Shown: one piece after another, positions 1-9,543 of the stretch
Numbering within the stretch: position 1 is the stretch's first letter
Layout: the number at the start of each line of letters is the position of its first letter
Origin: Chelydra serpentina
Lineage: Eukaryota; Chordata; Testudines; Chelydridae
Assembly (NCBI GenBank): GCA_037349315.1
Contig: JBAIAC010000004.1
Span: forward strand, 43,341,001 to 43,405,000
Length of the DNA stretch: 64,000 nt
Reading direction: 5' to 3'
Made by a program: the position numbers and the translations under genes
Notes under the pieces: model-generated
The model's input: only the letters and a program-made list of their open reading frames with translations
Databases searched by the model: none
What the model was told of the DNA's origin: nothing

Positions 1-392
1 TGTTCAACCAACCACTAAGACAAACTAGTTTGTTTACATTTATGGGAGATGCTGCTGCCCACTTCTTATTTACAATGTCATCTGAAAGTGAGAACAAGCG
101 TTCAAAGGGCACTGTTGTAGCCCGAGTTGCAAGGTATTTATGGGCCAGACATGCTAAACATTATTATGCCCCTTCATGCTTTGACTTGTAGATTTCACTT
201 TCGCAAAAATAATAATATAAAGTGAGCACTGTACACTTTGTATTCTGTGTTGTAACTGAAATCAACATATTTGAAAATGTAGAAAAACATCCAAAAATAT
301 TTACAATAAATTTAAATTGGTATTCTATTATTGGTTAACAGTGCAATTAAAACTGTGATTAATCATGGCTATTTTTTTAATCTAGTGAATTT
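1..392. mobile_element. Internally deleted foldback hAT element, cut by window edge
   Basis: Bases 1-175 match the left arm of the hAT element at 41925-43946 (compare 42338-42510), including reverse-strand code for the hAT C-terminal dimerisation region. Bases 215-390 match the right arm (compare 43760-43930) in the same orientation. The middle of the element is missing and the two arms join near 185-215, so this is an internally deleted, non-autonomous derivative. Its left end lies outside the window, so no target duplication can be checked. Confidence 0.75.
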
Positions 393-490
393 GTTTTGTG
401 TTCATTGCTTGAGTTAACTGCAACTAATTGAGAGCCCTAAAATAAATCCATACCTCTTATGTCATCACATTTCCATACTTCAAATCACTA

Positions 491-607
491 AGAGCCAGGA
501 TTCTGAAGCCCTTATTCATGAAGAGTATTTCCTTACTCTTTGAGTAGTTCCACTGACTTCAAATAAGATACTGTTCCAGGTGAGTGAGGGTATCAGAATC
601 TGGCTCT
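491..607. repeat. Palindromic MITE remnant
   Basis: AGAGCCAGGATTCTGA at the left is the imperfect reverse complement of TATCAGAATCTGGCTCT at the right. The inside carries the GAAGTCAAT-like motif seen in several other small palindromic repeats of this window. The family is not named. No coding capacity. Confidence 0.45.
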
Positions 608-1782
608 AAATAATAACACGGACCAGTAATGCCTATTAGAGTAGCTAGTTAGTTATTCCGGTCATTTATGAGCCATGGAGGTAAAATTAATAAATAACAT
701 GCATAGAATAGATCTAATAGGCTGAATAAAAAGAAATATTTAAAAACATACTTATCAGACATTTCCCCAAAACAACTGCCAGAAAGAACTAATCTTTAAA
801 AGAGATGAGCAATAATGTTTATTTCTGTGCCTTGTTTTGCTTTATTAATATTGGCTGAGGCTAAAAATATCCTTGGCTCATACTATCTCTCTATTAATAT
901 TCCAGCACACAACTGCTATTTTTTTCTTACTGCAATGTACCCATTCCTGTGGAATTCATTAATAGCTCTCATATTTGTCAGACTAAGCTATAAGAAGCTA
1001 TGATCTTGCTTTCTAGAAAGCTAACACTTCAACCAGAAAATGAAAAACAAAAACCAACACTATCATTTAGTATACCTAAATGTAAAACTATCTGTATTCT
1101 GGTGCCCAGTAAAAGCTGAGGCCTACAACCTACGGCTTATAGCTAGTACCGGATTAAAGATTTACTGAATGCCAAACGACTTTTTGCTCAAAAACATTGA
1201 TCTTATTATTTCTGTGTTCACCCACACTTACATTACATGCACAACAAAAGCAGCTGACAACTGTACAATTACCTACAGAGACGAATCTCTTCCAGCAGTG
1301 GGCTATCAGAGGCATGGTATTCAGTCTGGCTTTTGCACTGGCTGCGTGAAGATGAAAACAGCAGCAGTGCTTGAAAGGTTTCTACAGCATTAGTGGGCTC
1401 AAAGCTGATTAAAATGATCCCTCTGGTAAATCTGTGAAATATATGATTTGCACTTTCAAACTGCTCTGTGTTTGATTTACAGAAGGAAGGTGCAGCGTAC
1501 GTGTGCACATAAAGAGAGGGGCTGTTACTCTGACTGGAACATTCTGATAGATTTCAGCTTTAAAAAACGTTACAGGCACAGTTCTGCACTTCAGTTTTTA
1601 AAATAACAATCTGAACCATTTACACCCTCTCTGAGTTTTAAAGCAGCATAATTCTTGAACAAATGGAAATCCACACAGAATTTAAGCACAAACCTTTGAC
1701 AATCTCCATGCATTGTTTCCCTAAGGAAGGGATGCAATTGTATATTTTAAGAGTTCTGACATTTGTTTAATTGGGGGTGGGG
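608..1782. other. AT-rich DNA, nothing recognised
   Basis: No repeat family, RNA gene or convincing exon recognised. Short open frames near 815-1003 and 1169-1393 have no recognisable protein features and no flanking splice sites that make a case for exons. Confidence 0.5.
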
Positions 1783-2552
1783 TAGGGTTACCACCTGGCT
1801 GGTATTTAACCAGCCTGGAAGGTTTTTTTAATGGATTTGCCAGTTGCCCGAAAAATAATTTAATCTGCTGTTTTTTTCTTGGGTCTAAAGATTTGCACTA
1901 TTATCACAATACACTAGTGCACGGGTTCCCAAACTTGGTTCGCGGCTTGTTCAGGGTAAGCCCCTGGCGGGCCACGAGTCATTTTGTTTACCTGAGCATC
2001 CGCAGGTACGGCCGCTCGCAGCTCCCAGTGGCCGCGGTTCGCCCTTCCCGGCCAATGGGAGCTGTGGGAAGCGGCGCGGGCCAGGCCACCGCTTTTATTC
2101 TTTTTTACCTAGCTTTTTTCCTCGTTTCAGTTTTTCAGTCAGCTTAATTGATATTACACAATGGGAGCGGTGGCCAGGAACGGCGAACCGTGGCCACTGG
2201 GGGCTGCGAGCGGCCGTACCTGCGGACGCTCAGGTAAACAAAGCGACCGCGGCCCGCCAGGGGCTTACCCTGAACAAGCTGCGAACCAAGTTTGGGAACC
2301 CGTGCACTAGGATATCTAATGTAAAAAGTTCGTGTCCTACTAACGATGCTGCAGTGTTCCTATTTCCAGAGTTTAAGTAAGAAAATAATGTTATCAATCT
2401 TATCTATATGTGTTAACTCTCTAGATACTATAAGTAGCTGTTGAAGGAGAGAGAGGTTGCGGAGTTGCCTTGTGGTTGGGATCGCTGAGAGCTTGCCTTG
2501 TGGGGGGGGAAAAGGGGGTGCCAGTTTTTTGCTTTCAAAGGTGGTAACCCTA
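1783..2552. mobile_element. Terminal-inverted-repeat element carrying a nested MITE
   Basis: Begins TAGGGTTACCACCT and ends AGGTGGTAACCCTA, a perfect 14-base inverted repeat. Flanks GGGTGGGG and GAGTGGGT match at 6 of 8 positions, as expected for a decayed 8-bp target duplication (hAT-like). No transposase. The element is split by the MITE at 1920-2304. Confidence 0.6.
1920..2304. mobile_element. hAT-like palindromic MITE nested in 1783-2552
   Basis: The outer roughly 60 bases are near-perfect reverse complements (CACGGGTTCCCAAACTTGG at the left, matched at the right). Flanks CACTAGTG and CACTAGGA agree at 6 of 8. The GC-rich arms belong to the same family as 13164-13328. The loop is unusual: 2091-2160 is a near copy of the single-copy-looking flank at 2574-2642. 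Confidence 0.8.
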
Positions 2553-2573
2553 GAGTGGGTAGAGATTTTAAGT

Positions 2574-2642
2574 GCTTTTATTCTTTTTTACCTAGCTTTT
2601 TTCCTCATTTCAGTTTTGAAAAAGCTTAATTGATACTACACA
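2574..2642 (+). repeat. Flank segment duplicated inside the MITE loop (2091-2160)
   Basis: About 69 bases starting GCTTTTATTCTTTTTTACCT recur almost unchanged at 2091-2160, in direct orientation, about 480 bp upstream and inside the MITE. This copy lies 22 bases outside the enclosing element. Confidence 0.75.
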
Positions 2643-2711
2643 GCAGAGTATATGTTTGGGATCTTGAGTGAATAAACAAACCAACCAGCTGAAAAAGCCG
2701 AAACATTCAGC

Positions 2712-2857
2712 TGAGACAAAGTGGGTGAGGTAATATCTGTAATTGGACAAACTTCTGTTGGTAAGAGAGACAAAAGTTGGTCCAATAAAAGATATTACCT
2801 CACCCACTTTGTCTCCCTCATATCCTGGGACCAACACGGCTACAACAACACTGCATA
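2712..2857 (-). mobile_element. Retrotransposed repeat with internal foldback
   Basis: Flanked by perfect 11-bp direct repeats AAACATTCAGC (2701-2711 and 2858-2868), the variable-length duplication expected of retrotransposition. Read on the minus strand it carries GTAGCCGTGTTGGTCCCAGG and a segment shared with 36815-36965. The segment AGACAAAGTGGGTGAGG (from 2716) is repeated in inverted orientation ending near 2813, giving a hairpin. The family is common in reptile DNA, but I do not name it. Confidence 0.6.
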
Positions 2858-3039
2858 AAACATTCAGCAGTCATTTGAATTCAACCAAATCTTTTCTTCT
2901 GAGTTCAGAATGGATGGGAGAAGGTCCTGCCCTCATTCCTTGCTTTCACTGCTTCCTTCCTCCCCAAGACCTGATAGCTGCCTACTCCATTGTGGGCCTC
3001 ATTACTATTATAACTGAACACCTCACAATTTTTCAATAT

Positions 3040-3225
3040 ATTTATTCCCCCAGCACCCTGATAAGGGTGTATTATCCCCATTTTATAGACCAGGATCTGA
3101 GGTAAAGAACAGTTGGGTAAAGAACTTGCCCAAGGTCATATAGGAAGTCTCTAGATTAGTGACTCAAACTCAGATCTTCTGTCTCCCAAGCTACCACTCT
3201 AACCACTGGACCATCCTTCCTCTCA
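3040..3225 (-). mobile_element. MIR-type SINE remnant
   Basis: Contains the MIR-like core words ATCCCCATTTTATAGA, TTGCCCAAGGTCA, GATCTTCTG and CTCTAACCACTGGACCA in the order expected for a minus-strand tRNA-derived MIR. Diverged. No target duplication seen. Confidence 0.65.
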
Positions 3226-3357
3226 GTACAGACTCTCCAAAGGATTCTCTTTGGAATCTGTGGTAGCCAGGCCCAACAGAGTGGCTGCAATACAGATAGG
3301 CCTCAGCAGCATACTTGGGGTTGGAAGAGGTTGATTGCAGGACTGTTGTGCAGGAAG

Positions 3358-3456
3358 CAGTGCTTAATTTGTGCCAGGGTGGGCTTGCTACATCAGTTAT
3401 GAATGTAAAAAAATTATTTGAGCGCCGGCACCTCTTTCATTAACAATTAAGCGCTG
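3358..3456. mobile_element. Short hAT MITE with perfect target duplication
   Basis: Begins CAGTGCTTAATTT and ends CAATTAAGCGCTG (inverted repeat). Flanked by identical 8-mers GCAGGAAG at 3350-3357 and 3457-3464. 99 bp, non-coding. Confidence 0.8.
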
Positions 3457-4244
3457 GCAGGAAGGTAAGGCTGTGGAATCTATAAACCAGGAGTGGGTAC
3501 CAAAAAAGACAACTGGAAGCTGTGAACTACTTGAACTTGCACCAGCTTCCTTAGTTGCTTTTTCTGAGATAACAGCCCTCCCCTTCTGCACTCTGAGGTT
3601 ATAGACCGAGGGAGGTGGAAGGAGCTCCCAAGAGCTTCAAACAAGCATCTGAGCTTTCAGATGCTTATCCAAAGCATACCTACAGATCTTTGCAGACTTT
3701 ACATTTAGCGGGATGGATTAAAGCAGGATCCATGGGATCCAGTCCCCACGGTCAGAGTGAGACTGGATGGAACAGTGAGTCAAAGGTAAATAGTAGGTAC
3801 AACAGACTGTCTGATTGCTAAGGTAGAGTGAGTAGGATTGTCTCACGTGAGAGTAAGACACCAGGAGTGAAAAGATAAAAGTCGAGTGGCGGGGGGAGAA
3901 GTGTTGAGGAAGAACCTGCTGGGGGCAGGCAACAAAAAGTGTCCCTTGGAGGGTTAAGATTTTAATCGCACCAGCTCCCATTTAGCCTTAATTCACCTCT
4001 GCCCATTAAGAAACATTACTATTGCATAATGCATGAGGGAGATCCTAGTGCAAATATGAGGAATGCTCAAATTCTCAGGAACATTATCCATCCTCTACAG
4101 ATGAATCCATAAACACAATAAAATATAGCTATTTGTGTGTGCTTTCAGTAACGCTGCTGTCAACAATCATCACATTAAAGCTAGCAAGAGCCAGCCTGTC
4201 CAGTGGTCTGGTTGTAATACCCTGCTGTATGTCATGTGGGAGAC

Positions 4245-4780
4245 CTGGTTTTGATTCATAGATTACAATCCCAGAAGTGATTATTACACCCATGTAGTCT
4301 ATGGCCTGTGCAATACAGGAGGTCAGAACTTCCCCAAAATAATTCCTAGAGCAGATCTTTTAGAAAAACATTCAATCTTGCAGTGGCATTGGAACAATTT
4401 TTATAGTAGCTGAAAGTCATTGAACAAAACTGTAAACCCTGTATATGATGGAAACCACTTTATGACAGGGAGTGTTCCTGCAACCCCAGCACCCCTAGTT
4501 CCAACACCCCTGCAATCTTGATTTAAAAATTCTCAATGATTGAGAATTCATCATCACCCTGAGTAAATTGCTCCAACGGTTAATTACTCTCACCATTAAA
4601 AAAGTTATGCCTTATTTCCCATCTGAATTTGTCTAGCTCCAGCTTCCAGACATTGGTTCACATTGGCTTTCTCTGCAAGACTGAAGAGCCCATTATTAAA
4701 TATTTGTTCCCCACATAGATACCTAGAGACTGTAATCAAGTCACACCTTAAACTTCTCCTTGTCTCTCACTCGCCAGGCC
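4245..4780 (-). mobile_element. CR1 LINE 3' region, interrupted by a MITE
   Basis: On the minus strand this reads as the CR1 3' region: the forward text includes GTCTATGGCCTGTGCAATAC, AACTTCCCCAAAATAATTCC, GAAGAGCCCATTATTAAATA and TAATCAAGTCACACCTTAAA, all characteristic of CR1 copies in sauropsids. Non-coding tail only. Split at 4381-4512 by a younger insertion, whose removal (with one duplication) restores the CR1 text. Confidence 0.7.
4381..4512. mobile_element. hAT MITE inserted in CR1
   Basis: Begins CAGTGGCATTGGAAC and ends GTTCCAACACCCCTG. Identical 8-bp flanks CAATCTTG at 4373-4380 and 4513-4520. 132 bp, no coding. Confidence 0.85.
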
Positions 4781-6486
4781 AGCAGCACCTGAAATTACGG
4801 TTTGTGGAGGCACCATCTGTCACACCTGGAGAGATGTTAAGCCAGTGAGCTATCTCACCGGCCTCTGCACCAAAGAACCCACCTCATTTCAGTCCCTTTC
4901 TCTTAAGGGCTTCAGCTTTATTTCTTCAAAATAACACAAATTCATCACATCAATCATGTACCTTCCCTGAAACAGAGGCCCCTGCAAGGGCTTATCTTCG
5001 CCCCACAGGATTACGCTCTGCAGATCATCTTCCTAGAAGCCAGGCAAATCTCTCTGCTCCCTTCTACTTCATAACACACTCCCTGCAGGATCACGCTCAG
5101 CACACCGTCTGCTTGAGAATCAAATATAAACTGGAACCCAGATCCACAATGGGATTTAGGTGCCACTGCAATCCACAAAACCCTTGCTCGGCTGCCACCT
5201 AACCCTGTAGGAACTTAAGGTCCTGCCTCTGAACGTGTGCACTGCAACCTCATCCTAAGCTCCTGGACACCTAAACCTCAGCATGATCCTCAAACCAGGG
5301 GAAGATAGGCACATACCTCCCAACAGTCCTGGGTTTCAGGAAACTGTTCTGCTTTGACCCCGTAAACCCTGTGTTCCAGTTGAAGCGGCTCCTGTCCCAC
5401 GGGGTTGGCTGGCTGGCCTCAGCTCCCTGCTCCCAGCATTACAACCTAGTCCCTGACACAAAGGGTTGCAGAGCCACTCACTCAAATTTGGCTCAGCTAC
5501 CTCCTTCACTCTGCAAATCTGGGGAACCAGCCCAAACCTGAGTCTTTTAAAATGGAAGAGGCAAGTGCACCTTTGACTAATCAGTTCACTTCAACTGGGC
5601 TGACAAGGGAGCAAGTGAGAGCTGCCTGAGAGGTCTCTGAAGGAAGACAGGAAGGGGCAGGTGAGAGCTGTTTGAGCACATGAAAGAGTCAGTTAGGAAA
5701 GGGGAAGGGAGAGCAGACATGGGGCTGTCACTGCCTGAGAGAGGACTCTAGAGCAACAGGACGGCCCAGGGGAGTGCCCTGTGGCCACTGTCCTGTACAA
5801 GGGCCTGAGAGATGGGAAAAGCCAAGGACAATGTGAAACTTTTATTAAGCCCAGGATGGGTGAACATTGCATTATTGTTTCATTTGAGCTTTTGACTTTA
5901 GCAGGCAGCTCTGGGGGTAAGCCCAAGAGCCCTCCAGCCTCAAGGATAATTGAGACTGATGAAGAGCAGGGTGTCATAGAAGGTGGCAGAGCCAGAACCA
6001 TTTGAGTTCTGGTATTGAACTTTATTTTGATTGGAGGTGTCCATATTAATAAATTAACCTGTTGCACACTGCAGTCTGTGTTGGAGAAGTATTCTTGAGA
6101 AGGGAACCAGGATAGGGCACCTGCCAGGCCACCGCATGCCAGAAAAGGACACTCCCAAGATGGTGACCCTTTGACAATGGAGTAGAGATTGAATGACAGC
6201 TTTTATGATTACTAGGTTTTGTTGGCATATTGTCAGAATCTCTTTATTGACTGTATCTGTTATGAAGTTCTGGAAGTTGTGTGTATTTTTCTTACATCTT
6301 TCCTGCTTTAATGGGGAGCTCTTCCATGTCATTGGCTCTCTGACAACCCATAATTCAGATTAATTTCTGGGTGCTTACCATCAGGGTGCCTTTCCCAAAC
6401 TACTCTAAAATAAAATCGACACTTAGTCAAATGTCATGGCTCCCCCCTCCCATCCCGTGGTGTGGTTTTCTTACGAAACTAGCTGT
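4781..6486. other. Unclassified intergenic DNA
   Basis: Part near 5100-5340 shares wording with 6490-6800 (TCCACAAA, CAGGGGAAGAT and AGGCACCTA-like words) and is probably an old copy of the same repeat. The GC-richer block 5560-6060 has open frames on both strands, such as 5781-6005 and 5693-6067, without recognisable protein features. No gene called. Confidence 0.4.
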
Positions 6487-7459
6487 AAGGCCCAGATTCA
6501 CAAAGGGCCTTAGGCATTGTGACATGGAGCACTACAATGTCTATCTTTGTGATCCACAAAGCCTGGGCTAGGCACCTAGGTTCCCTGTATAATGCACAAG
6601 GAGAGGCACCTAAGAATGCAATCCACAAAAGCCAGTATGGTAGGCAGGGAGCTGCCTAATCTAGCCAATGGGAGATGCTGGTGAGAGGAATGTGTGCTAA
6701 GCCCCACCCCCTCACAAAGACAGGCGCCTAAATCCAGGCTGCAGGGAGCCGCCTAGTTCGGTTTACAAGCCACAAACCAGGGGAAGATGGGGTGTGTGTG
6801 TGTGGAAGATGAGGAGCTCCCTTATAACCTTTAGCCCAGTGGTTAGGGTTCTCACCTGGGATGTGGGAGACTCCAGTTCAAGTTCCTTCTCTGTCTGATG
6901 AGAAGGGAGTTGAACAGGGATCTTCCACCTCCCAGCTGAATGATCTAACCACTAGACTTTAAAGTGATTCTCACTCTCTCTAGCCTAAATATTATTTAAT
7001 TCAAGTGAAACAACTTATTTGGACAGACTGGGAAACCCCACATCAGAATATCCTATAGTCCAGAGTACTCACCTGAATGGTGGGAGATCCCTGTTCAAAT
7101 CCCTTCTCCTCATCTGCATCCCAGCTGGGTACCTTAACCACTGGGCTAAAGACAGGTCTTTTCTCCTCCCCATCCCCGAGCTGTTTTGTGTGGAACTAGG
7201 GGGCCTCTAAGCATGCCTACTGGATCAGGTCCCACACACAAGTTAGGCAGAGGAGAGCCTGTTTTCCCTATTTTGTAGATCGCTCTGGGGCTTATGTGGG
7301 AGAGAAGTGCCCCAGTGCCTAGACTGAGGCAGGAGTGCACATGCTCTGAGGCAGGAGCGCACATGCTCTGAGGCAGGAGCATAGGCACTATGATGGGGCG
7401 GCTGTCCCTTACTGGCAGAAAAAGGGTTAAAAGCAGCCCTAGGGAGGCTGCGCCGGAAG

Positions 7460-7560
7460 CAGCCAATCAGAGAAGGGCTGAAGGGAGCAGCCAATAAGGG
7501 CCAAGCAGGCCCGTATAAAAAGGTTGCTGCAGGGCAGAGGAAGGCAGTTCTCTGCTTGGA
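7460..7560 (+). promoter_or_regulatory. CCAAT/TATA promoter-like block
   Basis: Two CCAAT boxes in conserved context (AGCCAATCAG near 7462 and AGCCAATAAG near 7490) are followed by a strong TATA box (GTATAAAAAGG, 7513-7523). A purine-rich leader follows, with a good splice donor CTGAG|GTAAGGG near 7803. The spacing fits an RNA polymerase II promoter. It probably belongs to a repeat (an LTR-like unit is possible), since the surroundings are repetitive. No reading frame downstream was recognised. Confidence 0.4.
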
Positions 7561-7587
7561 GCCTACAGAGGAAGGACACTGCTTGCA

Positions 7588-7672
7588 TCCAATGAAGTGG
7601 GTATTCACCCATGAAAGCTTATACTCCAATACCTGTGTTAGTCTATAAGGTGCCACAGGACACTTTGTCAGA
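7588..7672 (+). repeat. Widespread amniote interspersed repeat fragment
   Basis: Contains ATGAAAGCTTATACTCCAAT and GTTAGTCTATAAGGTGCCAC, words that recur in a very common reptile interspersed repeat. The exact family is not assigned here. Confidence 0.55.
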
Positions 7673-8284
7673 GGAAGGACAGTGTCTCTGGAAGGCTGAG
7701 AGAACTGCCAGCACTCTGGATGGAGCAGTGCTGCTAGAAAGGACTGGGGGAGCAAGAGACAGCTCCTGGCTGGCTGCTGGGGTTTGCAGGCTGAGGCCCT
7801 GAGGTAAGGGCAAAGAGGATGTTGGGGCTATGAGAAAGTGGCCAGACAATTTTCAGCAGTATCAGCCACTAAGGGAAGTGGCTGAACAGCACACTGCAAG
7901 TTCCCTGGAAGAGGGGAGCACAGTGTGTGGCACGACTGGAGGGCTGTGTTGCTGAAGAGGATGCCTTGGAGAGATGTGGGTCCTAGAACAAGAATGACAG
8001 CAGCGAGGCACCACCCAAAGAGGGTTCATTAACATGCAGAGCTAATTCCCAAGACAGCCAGCAGGAGGTGCCAGAGTGGTGCGTGAATCCTATTACAAGC
8101 ACCTAGAGAACTTTTGCTACCAAAACTTACTCACTGAGTGAGTTTAGGCACCTACTGAGTTAGGCAGCAGCCGAGTGAGACTTTTGAGGATCTCAGTGGT
8201 GCCTTTAAAAAAAAAAAAAAAAAGGACTTGGGCATCTAAATCTAGGGGTTGGGCACTGAAGTACTTTTGCAAATCAAGGCCTCA

Positions 8285-8689
8285 GATAACAAAATTCAGC
8301 TCAAGCCTTTTCCCAGCTTGATGGTCCTAGGGTTTCTCTCTCCAGCCTGCCACACTTTATGGGATCTAGTCCAGATCAACAAAAATATTTAGTCTCTTAA
8401 CTTCCATAGAAATCAATGGAAGTTAGGAGCCTAAACACCTCTCAGAATCTAGGCCTCTCTCCATACAAAACTATTCTAACCTCACTTACTTGATGAGCCA
8501 TCTGTCTCAGAATCAGCAGAACCCATGTAAGCCATTCCCACAAGGATCAACACCTGTTCACGGAAGGGGGTGTTTCAGACAAACACTTGCCAGCCTGTTA
8601 CAGTGCCATTGTTTATGTTCTTTGTTATTAATATAGTTTTGATGATTGCACAATTAATGTTTTTCAGTACTGGTTATTAGGAATTCACT
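8285..8689. other. Intergenic DNA with a small palindromic repeat
   Basis: Near 8396-8438, TAACTTCCATAGAAATCAAT runs into ATGGAAGTTAGG, a short palindrome around a GAAATCAATGG core of the kind seen in several MITE remnants here. Nothing else recognised. Confidence 0.35.
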
Positions 8690-9000
8690 ATTGCCAGCTT
8701 TAAGTATTCAAAAATCATGAGTCTGGTCTCAAAATTATGTGACCTAGCTTAAAAATCATGAGATTAAAAAACTAAAACTCTGGGTTCTTTTTCTTTGCCT
8801 TGTGGTTTCTGAGCCTTTAAGGTACACTCAAGGCCACGTTTTCAGGCTTTTCTCCATAACCATGAGGGCTAGAAAAAAGTGTTTAATGCAAGCTGAGCTT
8901 CTCATGTGATAAAGCTCCAACTCCTGGAATCAAGTTAATAAAACAGCAACATCACAAGGTTTCACAATAAAACCATGAGATTTGGGAATTTGTTTTATGA
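8690..9000 (-). repeat. Diverged repeat, partner of 39345-39575
   Basis: Carries ATTGCCAGCTTTAAG, AAAAATCATGAGATTAAAAA and ATAAAACCATGAGATTTGGG. The block at 39345-39575 has the same words in the other orientation (ATTGCCAACTCTCACGA, AATCTCATGATTTTTAAGCC). Probably an old non-autonomous DNA element. Confidence 0.4.
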
Positions 9001-9543
9001 CACCCCGGATCTAATCCGATATAATAGTTAAAGCAGTCTGAGCCAAATTCAGGGATGACATAAGCATAGTAAAAGTCAGGCCAAATAGTTACTCTGGATT
9101 TATGTCAGTGTACATTAGAGCAGAATTTAGTCCACTTGATGCAAAACAATCAAACAGGGGTAAGTGAACAAGCATTGTAACTTGTACCTACAGTATTTGG
9201 CATTCAGTGAGTGTGCAAAATGAGTAATTTACACAAAGGGAATGGAAGGATTCAGATAGTTTACATCCTCCTGTGGTTGGCTGGGCTTTTTTGTTTTGTA
9301 TTGAGGGTTTGTTTTTAACTATTTTATTTTACTCCACCCCTCTTATTAATAGCTTTTCCTGAGAACTGCTTATCCCTTCTGTACCCCTCAGGTTTTCCTG
9401 GTGTAAATCTGAAGTAACCTCAGTGACTTTAACAGAATTACTCCAGATTTACACCAGGATAACTCAGATCAGAATCTGATTTGGTATTTATTAAATTGAA
9501 CAAAGTAGGTTAAATATGTACATGTATATGACAGAGCAAGTAG
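9001..9543. other. AT-rich DNA with a palindromic MITE remnant
   Basis: Near 9392-9472, CCTGGTGTAAATCTGAAGTA and ACTCCAGATTTACACCAGGA are inverted partners, the GTGTAAATC/GATTTACAC type of small palindromic repeat also seen near 48540-48640 and 51170-51360. The rest shows nothing recognised. Confidence 0.45.

Larger units (their letters stand above)
6487..8284. repeat. Probable long composite repeat with weak inverted ends
   Basis: The left end AGGCCCAGATTCACAAA resembles the reverse complement of the right end TTGCAAATCAAGGCCTCA. Inside are two segments with tRNA-B-box-like words, near 6830-6955 and 7055-7150, a 22-bp tandem duplication near 7328-7375 (AGGCAGGAGYGCACATGCTC), a promoter-like block and a run of 18 or more A near 8204. 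No clear target duplication, so the boundaries are tentative. Confidence 0.3.

Noticed and set aside
6830..7150. tRNA genes
   Set aside because: Only B-box-like words and no cloverleaf that I could fold. At best tRNA-derived SINE pieces.
7380..7810. Endogenous retrovirus
   Set aside because: Only a promoter-like block is visible; no gag, pol or env similarity was recognised in the window.
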